A stretch of 64,000 nt of DNA from Sinomonas sp. P10A9 (lineage in GTDB: Bacteria; Actinomycetota; Actinomycetes; Actinomycetales; Micrococcaceae): the NCBI RefSeq assembly GCF_041022165.1, contig NZ_CP163302.1, positions 4,225,661 to 4,289,660 on the forward strand, written 5' to 3'. Below are positions 29,481 to 38,121 of the stretch, one piece after another. The position numbers and the translations under genes are program-made. How positions within the stretch are numbered: the stretch's first letter is position 1; every line of letters starts with the position of its first letter. Under the pieces are notes generated by a model. The model saw only the letters and a program-made list of their open reading frames with translations. It had not been told where the DNA came from and made no database searches.

Positions 29481-31238
29481 ATGAGTCAGGTCAGCACGAC
29501 GCCGGGCGGAGGCTCGGCACGTGCCACGTTCGTGGCCGCCTACAGCGCAGTCACCCTCGCCCAGATCACCAACGCCCTGCCCGGCGCCCTCAACGGCACG
29601 TTCGCCAACGACTTCCATACGTCGGGTGCGGGCCTGACTTGGATCGCGGGCATGTTCATGATGGGCATCGTCGTCTTCGAGCTCAGCTGGGGGCTCCTCG
29701 GCGACCTGTTCGGACGGAAGAAGCTCATCTACGCGGGGGCCGTGGCCACCGCCGTCGGCTCTGTCCTCGCCGCGCTCGCGCCGACCACCGGGATGATGAT
29801 CTTCGCCCAGGCGATCGGCGGCATCGGCGCCGGCATCCTCTTCCCCATCTCGCTGTCGATGATCGCCGCCATCACACCGGATCACCGGGCGCGAGCGCGG
29901 GCCATCGCCACGTGGGCGGGCTTCCTCTCGCTCGGCGCAGTCATCTCCCCCGTCCTCGCGGGCCTCACCGCGCAGATCTTCACGGTTCCCAGCGCGGCCG
30001 GAGCTCCGGGAGGCGCTACGGCCGTGTTTCACGGCTGGCGCGTCGCCTACTACGTCGCGGCCGCACTCGCCGTCGTCGTCCTCGTCGTTGCGGTCCGCGC
30101 CACTGACTCCGCCGCCCCCCAGGGACGGAAGCTCGACCTCCCGGGGCAGTCCACCCTCGCGCTCGGCCTCATCGCCGTCCTCTTCGCGACGGTCCAGGCT
30201 GTCGATGCGGGCTTCGGCTCGCCCGAGGTCATCGCGAGCTACGTCGTGGGCGGCATCCTGCTCGTCCTCTTCGTGGTCATCGAGTCGCGGACCCGCCAGC
30301 CGCTCATCCACCTCTCGCTGTTCAAGAACAGCGCCTACTCGATCACCGGAATCGTCGCTGTCACCGGCATGTTCGCGTTCCTCGCGATCGCCTTCAGCAC
30401 CAGCGTCGCCGTCGGCGGGCTCGCGCTGGCAGACACCTGGAAGGTGGGCGTGCTGTTCGTCTTCATCCAGGGTCCCGCCTTCCTCCTGATCCCCGTGGTG
30501 GGGTGGCTCATCCACCACGTTGCGCCGCGCTGGGCGCTCACCGCCGGCTTCGCCTTCATGGCCTTGTCCGGCTACTGGCTCTCCACGTTCTCCCTCGGCG
30601 TCCCGGAGCAGTTCGGCGGCACCCCGTGGACGGCCTTCATCCTTCCCCTCCTGTTCCTCGGCATCGGCTTCGCACTCACGATCGGTTCCATCACCGCCGT
30701 CGCGATCAACACCGTCCAGCCGAAGGACATCGGCATGGCCTCGGCCACGACGAACCTCCTGCGCGACCTCGGGTTCGCCCTCGGTCCGGTGATCGGCTCC
30801 GCCATCGCGTTCAGCATCGGCGCGTCGGTCTTCGCGGGCCCCCTCGCCGGCATCCTCAACGGGGCCGGGCTGCCCGCGGACGCCGTCGCCGGGCTGTCCC
30901 AGATACCGCCGCTCGGATTCCTCTCGGGCTGGGATGGCGTCATCGCGCAGTTCTCAGGTCAAGCGCTTGCCGGGGGCGCGCCCCAGCAGGCAGTCAGCGG
31001 CATGGTCGGCGCCCTCGGCGCAGTCCAGCACCAGATCCAAGGTGTAGCCGGCACATCGCTGGGCCAGGGCTTCCAGATGGTGTACCTCGTGGCCGCCGTC
31101 GCGGCGACGATCTCCGCCCTCCTGACCCTCTTCATCTCCGGGCGCTCGACGGCACCCTCCGCTGATGCGATCGCAGAGACCACCGAGGCCAACGCCGAGG
31201 CTGCGGCCGATGCGGCCGCCGTGACCTGCAGGGACTGA
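29481..31238 (+). CDS. MFS transporter (DHA2-like) of the catabolic island
   Basis: A 585-residue membrane protein with about 14 helices. ANALPGALNGTFANDF in helix 1 and GDLFGRKKLIYAG after helix 2 are MFS motifs. Residues about 460-520, between the last two helices, form a larger soluble loop with Gln- and Gly-rich stretches. AAGGAG precedes the ATG. As first gene of the P450 operon it probably imports the substrate or exports a product. Confidence 0.85.
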   Translation: MSQVSTTPGGGSARATFVAAYSAVTLAQITNALPGALNGTFANDFHTSGAGLTWIAGMFMMGIVVFELSWGLLGDLFGRKKLIYAGAVATAVGSVLAALAPTTGMMIFAQAIGGIGAGILFPISLSMIAAITPDHRARARAIATWAGFLSLGAVISPVLAGLTAQIFTVPSAAGAPGGATAVFHGWRVAYYVAAALAVVVLVVAVRATDSAAPQGRKLDLPGQSTLALGLIAVLFATVQAVDAGFGSPEVIASYVVGGILLVLFVVIESRTRQPLIHLSLFKNSAYSITGIVAVTGMFAFLAIAFSTSVAVGGLALADTWKVGVLFVFIQGPAFLLIPVVGWLIHHVAPRWALTAGFAFMALSGYWLSTFSLGVPEQFGGTPWTAFILPLLFLGIGFALTIGSITAVAINTVQPKDIGMASATTNLLRDLGFALGPVIGSAIAFSIGASVFAGPLAGILNGAGLPADAVAGLSQIPPLGFLSGWDGVIAQFSGQALAGGAPQQAVSGMVGALGAVQHQIQGVAGTSLGQGFQMVYLVAAVAATISALLTLFISGRSTAPSADAIAETTEANAEAAADAAAVTCRD

Positions 31239-31291
31239 CCGGCCCTCGACGCCCCCAGACCAATTCCAACTTCCCACAGAGAGCACCACCA

Positions 31292-32464
31292 ATGAGCACT
31301 CCACTCGAATCAGACATCGACATCTGGTCCGACGAGATCGTCGTCGACCCCTACCCCGCCTACGCCGAACTGCGCGAGCAGGCCGGCGTGGTCCACCTCC
31401 CCAAGAACGACCTCTACGTCCTCACCCGCTATGACGTCATCCGCGACGCCCTCGGTGATCCGGCGACGTTCTCGTCGACCACGCTCGGCTTCAACCCGAT
31501 GGTCAACGAGGCGCTGCAGGGGACCTCGCTCGCATCCGACCCGCCGATGCACACGCAGCTGCGGGCCACGCTGTCGGAGAACCTCACACCGCGCGCACTT
31601 CGTGGGCTCAAGGTCGTCATCGACGAGAAGGCAGAGAAGCTCGTCGCCGAACTCGTCGCCGCGGGCAGCTTCGAAGCCATCGACTCGCTCGCACGGGCCT
31701 TCCCGCTCGAGATCGTCGCCGACCTCATCGGCTTCAGCGGGCACGTCAAGGACAACATGCTGCGTTGGGGCCAGGCCGCCATGCAGGTGCTCGGCCCGAT
31801 GAACCAGCGCACGCAGGAGAGCTTCCCCATCGCGGGCGAGCTCTACGGCTGGTGCTCCTCCGTCAAGGCCGAGGACCTCACTCCGGGCTCGATCGGCCGG
31901 GGCATCTTCGACGCCGAGGCCCGCGGCGACATCCCCGAGGGCACGGCCGGCCACATCATCCACCAGTACCTCGGCGCCGGCGTGGATACGACTATCGCCT
32001 CTATCGGGAACATCGTGGCCCTCTTCGGTCGCCACCCCGAGCAGCTCGAGATCGTCTGCGAGAACCCGGACCTCGTGCCTGCGGCCTTCGCCGAGGTGCT
32101 GCGCTACTGGGTGCCGATCCACATCTGGGGCCGCACCACGACCCGCGAGGTCGAGATCGACGGCTACACCGTCCCGAAGGGCGCCCAGATCGGACTCCTC
32201 ATCGGCGCGGGCAACCGCGACCCGCGCCACTACGAGAACCCGGACACCTTCGATGTCCGACGCAACCCGACCGACCACCTCTCGTTCGGCTACGGCCCGC
32301 ACGGGTGCGCCGGCCAGGGCCTCGCACGGCTCGAAGGACACGCGATCGTCAGCGCGCTGGCCCGCCAGGTCCAGTCGATCACGATCTCGGAGCCGGTCCG
32401 GGTCCCGAGCAACATGACCCGCAGCATTGAGTCCCTCCGCGTCCTCGAGGTGGTCGCAGCATGA
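31292..32464 (+). CDS. Cytochrome P450
   Basis: A 390-residue soluble bacterial P450. The I-helix oxygen-activation motif is AGVDTT (D232-T233), and the K-helix ExxR is in EVLRYW (E268, R271). The heme loop FGYGPHGCAG supplies the thiolate C339. Length and lack of a membrane anchor are standard for class I enzymes that take electrons from a ferredoxin. The next two genes, overlapping by ATGA, encode exactly that ferredoxin and its reductase. It likely hydroxylates a small hydrophobic compound as the first step of this pathway; the substrate is unknown. Confidence 0.95.
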   Translation: MSTPLESDIDIWSDEIVVDPYPAYAELREQAGVVHLPKNDLYVLTRYDVIRDALGDPATFSSTTLGFNPMVNEALQGTSLASDPPMHTQLRATLSENLTPRALRGLKVVIDEKAEKLVAELVAAGSFEAIDSLARAFPLEIVADLIGFSGHVKDNMLRWGQAAMQVLGPMNQRTQESFPIAGELYGWCSSVKAEDLTPGSIGRGIFDAEARGDIPEGTAGHIIHQYLGAGVDTTIASIGNIVALFGRHPEQLEIVCENPDLVPAAFAEVLRYWVPIHIWGRTTTREVEIDGYTVPKGAQIGLLIGAGNRDPRHYENPDTFDVRRNPTDHLSFGYGPHGCAGQGLARLEGHAIVSALARQVQSITISEPVRVPSNMTRSIESLRVLEVVAA

Positions 32465-32661
32465 GCGGCCGGATCGAACTCGACCGCCCCCGCTGCGAGG
32501 GCCACGGCCTCTGCGAGGAGGCCGCACCCCGGCTCATGCACCTCGACGACGACGGCGATCTGGTGATCGATGTGGAGGAGGTCGACGGCGCGGATCTCGA
32601 GGCCGCCAAGGCGGCCGTCCGCGTATGTCCAGTCGCCGCCCTCCGCCTGGTCTCGGCATGA
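32461..32661 (+). CDS. 3Fe-4S ferredoxin, P450 partner
   Basis: A 66-residue ferredoxin. The cluster ligands are C12 and C18 (CEGHGLC) and C56 (VCPVAA); His at position 15 replaces the fourth Cys, the signature of P450-linked 3Fe-4S ferredoxins. Both ends overlap neighbours by ATGA, so P450, ferredoxin and reductase are translated together. Confidence 0.93.
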   Translation: MSGRIELDRPRCEGHGLCEEAAPRLMHLDDDGDLVIDVEEVDGADLEAAKAAVRVCPVAALRLVSA

Positions 32662-33869
32662 CGGCACCTCTCCGGCGCATCGTCGTCGTCGGCAACGGCA
32701 TCGCCGGGCTCACCGCCTGCGACTCGCTACGCTCCGGCGGGTTCGACGGCGAGCTAACGGTCGTCGGCGCCGAAACGCACCACCCGTACAGCCGCCCGGC
32801 TCTGTCGAAGGCGCTCCTGCACGGCGATGATGACCTGAACGCGCACCAGCTGCCCGAGCCGACGCACGAGGCATCGGTGCTGCTCGGCGTCGGTGCCGCC
32901 GGTCTGGACGTCGAGGCGCGCGTCGTCAAGCTCGACGACGGCGGCGAGGTTCCGTACGACGGCCTGGTCATCGCGTCGGGCTCGCGGGCGCGGCGCCTCG
33001 CTCCCGAGGCCGGCCGGTCCCCTGACGGGGCCGGAGCGCAGGACGTCACCCTCCGCACGATCGAGGATGCGATCCTGCTCAAGCAGCGCGTCGAGTCCCG
33101 GCCCTCCGTCGTCGTCGTCGTCGGCGGCGGGCCCCTCGGCATGGAGGTCGCCTCCGGCTGCCTTCACGCCGGCTGCGAGGTCACGCTCGTCACGGACGGC
33201 CAGCCTCTCGCGCGCCAGCTCGGAGGCTACCTGTCCGAGGTCTTCACCTCTGCAGCCGCGCGGCGCGGGCTCCGGTTCGTCCAGGGCGGCACGGCCCGTC
33301 TGGCCGGATCCGGCGCGGACGCGCGGGTGGCCCTCGCCGACGGAACGGTGCTGGAGGCGGACCTGATCGTCGCGGCGGTGGGAGATGAGCCGAACACGGG
33401 CTGGCTCGCGGGCTCCGGGATCCTTGCCGGGGACGGCTCGCTGCGCGTCGACTCGCGGGGCCGCGTCCGCCCCGACATCGTGGCGGCCGGGGACGTGGCG
33501 CACTTCCCGACCCGGCGGGGCATGGGCCGCGTGCCGCTGTGGACGAGCGCGATCGATCAGGCCAAGTCCGCGGCGGCGGGCCTGCTCGAGGGCGACTCGG
33601 CACCCGAGTTCGACTTCGAGCCATACTTCTGGACCGAAGCCTTCGGCCTTTCTCTCAAGGCGGTCGGCTTCACGCCGATGGTCGGCGTCCCGGACTACCT
33701 CGAAGAGGGCGCCGCTGCCGAATCGAAGCTGCTGCGATGGCAGCACGGGGACGGGTCCGGGACGGCCGCGGCGATCAACTACCGGATCGCCATCCCGAAG
33801 CTGCGGCGCCTGGCCGGTTCCGGCCCGGAGGCGCTCGCGCGCCCATCGCTCACCGCACTCCAGCATTAG
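32658..33869 (+). CDS. FAD-dependent ferredoxin reductase
   Basis: A 403-residue pyridine-nucleotide-disulfide-oxidoreductase-family reductase. The FAD motif is VVVGNGIAGLTAC, the NAD(P)H motif VVVVGGGPLGMEVA, and the second FAD motif AAGDVAHF. The C-terminal reductase domain (about 315-403) is present. It passes electrons from NAD(P)H to the neighbouring 3Fe-4S ferredoxin. Confidence 0.93.
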   Translation: MTAPLRRIVVVGNGIAGLTACDSLRSGGFDGELTVVGAETHHPYSRPALSKALLHGDDDLNAHQLPEPTHEASVLLGVGAAGLDVEARVVKLDDGGEVPYDGLVIASGSRARRLAPEAGRSPDGAGAQDVTLRTIEDAILLKQRVESRPSVVVVVGGGPLGMEVASGCLHAGCEVTLVTDGQPLARQLGGYLSEVFTSAAARRGLRFVQGGTARLAGSGADARVALADGTVLEADLIVAAVGDEPNTGWLAGSGILAGDGSLRVDSRGRVRPDIVAAGDVAHFPTRRGMGRVPLWTSAIDQAKSAAAGLLEGDSAPEFDFEPYFWTEAFGLSLKAVGFTPMVGVPDYLEEGAAAESKLLRWQHGDGSGTAAAINYRIAIPKLRRLAGSGPEALARPSLTALQH

Positions 33870-33878
33870 GATCAATCC

Positions 33879-34511
33879 ATGCCTTCATTGCGGGAAGCCC
33901 AGAAGCAGCTGACTCGCGACAGGATCGTGCAGCGGGCCCTCGAGCTGTTCGTCGAGAAGGGGTACTCCGCGACGACGATCGACGAGATCGCCGCCGCGGC
34001 GGGCACCACGCGGGTCACGTTCTACGCCTATTACCCGTCCCGCACGGACCTCATGAAGGACTTCATGGCGCGTGTCAACGAGATGCTCGACCGCGCCTAC
34101 GGACCCAACAGCGCCTCGACGGCGGCAGAGCTCGTGGACGTGGTCCACGAGGGCGCGCTCGAGGGGGTCCTCGCGTGGCTCGAGTCCCGCGCCGCGCTGT
34201 GGCCGGTGTTCCGTCCGTACCTCGACGTCCTCGACGAGGCCGCCGCCGTCGATGCCGAGGTGCGGGACATGGTCGAGTCCTGGCACGAGGAGGTCATCTC
34301 GGACATCGTCCGGGGGATGGATCTGGCGGGCCGCTTCCAGGAGGAGACCCGCCACATCCGCGGGACGCTGGCCTTCACACAGCTCGACTACGTCGCGACG
34401 CTGTGGACCCGGCGCAAGTACGAGCCGAACCGCGAACATGCGATCGAGGTGCTCGCCGACAGCTGGTACCACCTGCTCTGCGACGAACCCCGGCCGATCG
34501 AGGGCCCGTAG
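33879..34511 (+). CDS. TetR-family regulator of the catabolic island
   Basis: A 210-residue repressor 9 nt after the reductase stop, hence in the same operon. The DNA-binding domain is ALELFVEKGYSATTIDEIAAAAGTTRVTFYAYYPSR. The ligand domain is not recognisable beyond the family. It is the obvious candidate to bind the twin 17-bp operators at 29.33 and 29.41 kb, giving negative autoregulation and joint control of both arms; that link is inferred. Confidence 0.88.
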   Translation: MPSLREAQKQLTRDRIVQRALELFVEKGYSATTIDEIAAAAGTTRVTFYAYYPSRTDLMKDFMARVNEMLDRAYGPNSASTAAELVDVVHEGALEGVLAWLESRAALWPVFRPYLDVLDEAAAVDAEVRDMVESWHEEVISDIVRGMDLAGRFQEETRHIRGTLAFTQLDYVATLWTRRKYEPNREHAIEVLADSWYHLLCDEPRPIEGP

Positions 34512-34518
34512 GCCTAGG

Positions 34519-37359
34519 TCAGCCCTCCATCCGCCGCTTCGTCCTCGCTGTCGCCACCGCGCTCCACGGGTCCTCGGGCCACGGGTGCTTGGGGTAGCGC
34601 CCGCGCATCTCGGCGCGCACCTGGGCGTACGGCCCCGACCAGAACGACGCGAGGTCGCCTGTGATGGCCAGCGGGCGACCAGCCGGGGAGAGCAGCTGGA
34701 AGACAACGGGCACCCGCCCGTCCACGAGCCGGGGCGTCTCGGCCCAGCCGAAGCACTCCTGGAGCTTCACGGCGACCACCGGCCGAGGGCTTGAAGCTGC
34801 GGGTACGTCGTCGGCCACCGTCGAGCCCGAACCGTCGGGAACTGCCGGGTACTCGATCCGGACCCGGGATCCGCTGGGCACCTCGAGCCGCTCGGGCGCG
34901 AGTTCGTCGAAACGCGCCGCCTCGGGCCAGGGCAGGAGCCGCCGCAGGGGTTGGGAGAGGTTCACGGATCGAACTGACGCGCCGCCAGCCAGCGCGTCGA
35001 GCTCGGGGGCGAGCCAGTCCTCGAGCCGGGACAGCAGACCGGTCTCCGTCACGTCCGGCCACGGGTCGCCCAGCTCGCGGCGCACGAGGGCGAGCCGACG
35101 GCGCAGCGCGTCCGCGGCGTCGGACCAGCCGATCATCCCGAGCCCCTCCGCCGCGAGCGCACGCACGACGGCGCCGTGCCCTTCCTCGCGCGTCGGCCTC
35201 ACCGGGGTCGACACGAGGACAATCGCGCCGAGCCGCCGTTCCCGCCTCGCCGCGACCCTGCCGTTCTCGAATCGGGCCTCGACCCTGTCGGTGAGCAGGT
35301 GCGCCGCGGCGCGCTCGGCCGCTTGCTGGCTGATCGGAGCGGCCGCACGCACGACGGCGCCGGTCCCCGCGGCGTCCCGGCCCGCCGCCCGCGCGGCGTC
35401 GGCAACGGCGAGCCATTCGTGACCCGCGAGCGAGCTGCCCGCCGGCAGGCCGGCCCGCGTGCCAGAGGCCAGAAGGTACTGCTCGCGGCCCCCACCGGAG
35501 CCCGCGACGCGGCGAGCCACGAAGCTGGGGAACGCCAGCGCGATCACCGTCCCCACCCCCGATGCGGGGTCACCTCCCACCGATGCGGAGTCACCTCCCA
35601 CCGATGCGGAGTCACCTTTCGCGGATGAGGAGTCACCTTTCGCGGATGAGGAGTCGCCTCCCACCGATGCGGGGTCACCACCCGCGGATGCGGGGTCACC
35701 CGCGCGAGGCCTCGTCCCGCGCCGGGCTACCTGGCTAGAGATCTCCCGGGCGAGGCGCTCGAAGCGCCCCACCTCCTGCGCCCAGGCCCTCGCCTGCGGG
35801 TCCGGGCCTGACCGCAGCGACCCGAGCAGCCGGCCCAGGTCGGCACCGGGAGGCCGGAGATCTCGGGCCACCATCGCCACGGCCTCGGCGGCCAGCCTTG
35901 GGCTGACGAGCGCGGCGCCGTCGAGCAGCGCCCGCCCAAGCCGGGGGTCGGCAGGAATGCGCGCAAGGGTCCTGCCCAGTTCGGTCGCATGGCCCAGATG
36001 ATCGATCGCACCGATGGCGGAGAGCACGGCGAGGGCGTCCGCCAGCGCTGCCCGCGGCGGCGGATCCGGCAGCGCGAGCCCCTCCCCGCCCGGCGCGCCC
36101 CAGCATGCAAGCACCAGCGCGGCCTCGGTCAGGTCCGCGGAGGCGATCTCGGGCGTCGAATGGGCGGGAGCGGCGGCATACGCGCGTTCGTCGTAGCACC
36201 GCACCACGCGTCCAGGTCCTTGGCGTGCCGCGCGTCCGGCGCGCTGCTCGGCCGAGGCCCGCGAACACGAGACCGTCACCAGGCCCGACATCCCGCGCGA
36301 CGCATCGCGCCGAGGCTCCCGAGAGAGCCCCGAGTCGACCACGAGGCGCACGCCCGGGACCGTCAGGGAGGATTCCGCGAGAGCCGTCGAGACGACGATT
36401 CGGGGCAGATCCCCGGGCGCACGGCCCGACACGGCCCGGTCCTGTTCGGCGGCCGGCGCCTGGCCGTGCAGCTCGAGGACCTCGACCCCGGCTCCGCGGA
36501 CCAGCCCCTGCAGTCGCTGAGCCACCACATTGACCTCGCGCGCGCCGGGCACGAACACGAGTGCGTCGATATCGCGCCCCGCGGAGAGCGCCGCGGCGTG
36601 CTCGGCAAATGCCACGTCCGCGACATGGTCGAGGAACGCGCGCGTCACCCCACGCTCATCGAGCCTTGGAGCGGACGACGGCGCCCACCCCACCTCGAGC
36701 GGGTACAGCGCCGACGGCGAGTCGACCACGGGAGCCGGGCCGCCGCCGTCGTGCGTGCCGGGCTCGTCCGCGAGGAGGGCCGCGAACCGCGGGGCGTCGA
36801 CGGTAGCGGACATCGCGACGACCGTGAGATCCGCGCGCAGCTGCCGCACCTCGGCGAGCATCCCGACGAGGAGGTCGGTCTCGAGGCCGCGCTCGTGGAC
36901 CTCGTCGAGGACCACGGCGGCGGTGCCCTCGAGCCCGGGATCCGCGAGGAGGCGGCGCAGGAGGATGCCCGGGGTCACGAACTCGACGACCGTCCCGGGA
37001 CCGGCCTTCCGCTCGCCGCGGACCGTGTACCCAACGCGGCCGCCCACGGCCGTGCCATCGAGCGCGGCCAGTCGGCGGGCGGCCGCCCGCACGGCGACCC
37101 GCCGGGGCTGCGTGACGACGACACGCGGCGCGGCGACGACACGCGGCGCGGCCGCGCGGTCGTCTGCCCACCTAGCGAAGGCGAGATTCGCCACGAGCGG
37201 CGGGACGAGGGTCGTCTTGCCCGTGCCGGGAGGGGCCTGCACGACGGCGGCCGGCCCGGGCCCCGCCGCCAGCACGCCTTCGAGCGCGGGGAGCGAGCCG
37301 GCGAACGTCAGGCCGCGGCCGATCCGGTCGAGGTCGAAGGGCTGACGCGCGGAGGTCAC
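34519..37359 (-). CDS. hrpB: HrpB-type ATP-dependent RNA helicase
   Basis: A 946-residue DEAH-family helicase. Motif I is APPGTGKTT, motif II is LDEVHERG (a DEVH variant of DExH), and motif III is MSAT; the HrpB C-terminal domain includes LQECFGWAETPRLVDG. HrpB proteins are usually about 820 residues. Part of the extra length is a seven-unit heptapeptide repeat (GDxxSxx, about residues 552-600) encoded by 21-bp DNA repeats. Start GTG 37359 is the only reasonable one; the ribosome site is weak. Role in RNA metabolism is poorly defined in the family. Confidence 0.9.
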   Translation of the reverse strand: MTSARQPFDLDRIGRGLTFAGSLPALEGVLAAGPGPAAVVQAPPGTGKTTLVPPLVANLAFARWADDRAAAPRVVAAPRVVVTQPRRVAVRAAARRLAALDGTAVGGRVGYTVRGERKAGPGTVVEFVTPGILLRRLLADPGLEGTAAVVLDEVHERGLETDLLVGMLAEVRQLRADLTVVAMSATVDAPRFAALLADEPGTHDGGGPAPVVDSPSALYPLEVGWAPSSAPRLDERGVTRAFLDHVADVAFAEHAAALSAGRDIDALVFVPGAREVNVVAQRLQGLVRGAGVEVLELHGQAPAAEQDRAVSGRAPGDLPRIVVSTALAESSLTVPGVRLVVDSGLSREPRRDASRGMSGLVTVSCSRASAEQRAGRAARQGPGRVVRCYDERAYAAAPAHSTPEIASADLTEAALVLACWGAPGGEGLALPDPPPRAALADALAVLSAIGAIDHLGHATELGRTLARIPADPRLGRALLDGAALVSPRLAAEAVAMVARDLRPPGADLGRLLGSLRSGPDPQARAWAQEVGRFERLAREISSQVARRGTRPRAGDPASAGGDPASVGGDSSSAKGDSSSAKGDSASVGGDSASVGGDPASGVGTVIALAFPSFVARRVAGSGGGREQYLLASGTRAGLPAGSSLAGHEWLAVADAARAAGRDAAGTGAVVRAAAPISQQAAERAAAHLLTDRVEARFENGRVAARRERRLGAIVLVSTPVRPTREEGHGAVVRALAAEGLGMIGWSDAADALRRRLALVRRELGDPWPDVTETGLLSRLEDWLAPELDALAGGASVRSVNLSQPLRRLLPWPEAARFDELAPERLEVPSGSRVRIEYPAVPDGSGSTVADDVPAASSPRPVVAVKLQECFGWAETPRLVDGRVPVVFQLLSPAGRPLAITGDLASFWSGPYAQVRAEMRGRYPKHPWPEDPWSAVATARTKRRMEG
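35560..35706. repeat. Seven 21-bp tandem repeats inside hrpB
   Basis: Units begin at 35560, 35581, 35602, 35623, 35644, 35665 and 35686. All resemble CGATGCGGGGTCACC plus six bases, with neighbouring units nearly identical. In protein they give seven 7-residue units of the form GDxxSxx. The length is a multiple of 21, so changes in copy number keep the frame. Confidence 0.9.
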
Positions 37360-37491
37360 CGGTCCATTGTGCCGGGATCCGCAACGGTCGCTACGCGCCT
37401 CAGCCCGACTTCCCGCCCTGGACCCGGCCACGGGGCTCATCCGGCTATGAGCCGAACCGGGCTGGAGCGCACCCTCGGACGGAAACCCCGC

Positions 37492-38121
37492 CTACTTCCG
37501 GATGATCCGGCGCCGCCGCGCCTCGGCGATCGCAGCGGTCCGGTTGTCCACGCCGAGCTTCGCGTAGATGTGCACGAGGTGCGTCTTGACGGTCGCCTCG
37601 GAGATGAAGAGCGTCCTGGCGAGCTGCCGGTTGCTCGCGCCGCCGGCGAGCCGCTCGAGGAGCTCGAGCTCGCGGTCCGAGAGGGCGTCCTCGGCCCGGG
37701 TCCGCTCAATTCGCGCCTCGACCCCGGGCGCGAGCACTCGGGACCCGGCGGCGGCCGCGAGGACTGCCCTGCGGATGTCCTCGGGTGGTGCGTCCTTGAG
37801 CATGTATCCGGCGGCCCCGGCCGCAAGGGCGGCGCGGATGTCCGCGTCGGTGTCGTAGGTCGTGAGGATGAGGACCGGCGGCGCGGCGTCGAGCGCACGC
37901 ATCATTCCGGTGGCCGTGACGCCGTCCATGCCGGCCATCTGGAGATCCATGAGCACCAAGTCGATCGGCTCGCCGAGCGTGCGGGCCTTCTCGAGCTCGG
38001 CGAGGGCGGCCGCGCCGTCGGACGCCTCGGCACCGACCTCGACCTCCTCGAAATCCGAGAGCATCGCGCGCAGCCCCGCGCGCACCACGGGGTGGTCGTC
38101 GACCAGCAGCACCCGGATCAT
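37492..38121 (-). CDS. NarL/LuxR-family response regulator (second system)
   Basis: A 209-residue regulator. The receiver domain has LLVDDHPVVR and phospho-acceptor D59 (VLMDLQM); the LuxR helix-turn-helix (LSDRELELLERLAGGASNRQLARTLFISEATVKTHLVHIYAKL) fills the C-terminus. Its ATG overlaps the stop of the kinase gene (ATGA at 38118-38121). Confidence 0.92.
   Translation of the reverse strand: MIRVLLVDDHPVVRAGLRAMLSDFEEVEVGAEASDGAAALAELEKARTLGEPIDLVLMDLQMAGMDGVTATGMMRALDAAPPVLILTTYDTDADIRAALAAGAAGYMLKDAPPEDIRRAVLAAAAGSRVLAPGVEARIERTRAEDALSDRELELLERLAGGASNRQLARTLFISEATVKTHLVHIYAKLGVDNRTAAIAEARRRRIIRK

Noticed and set aside
22431-34511. Treating the catabolic island as a recently acquired mobile element
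   Set aside because: No integrase, transposase, tRNA or flanking repeats were seen and base composition matches its surroundings.
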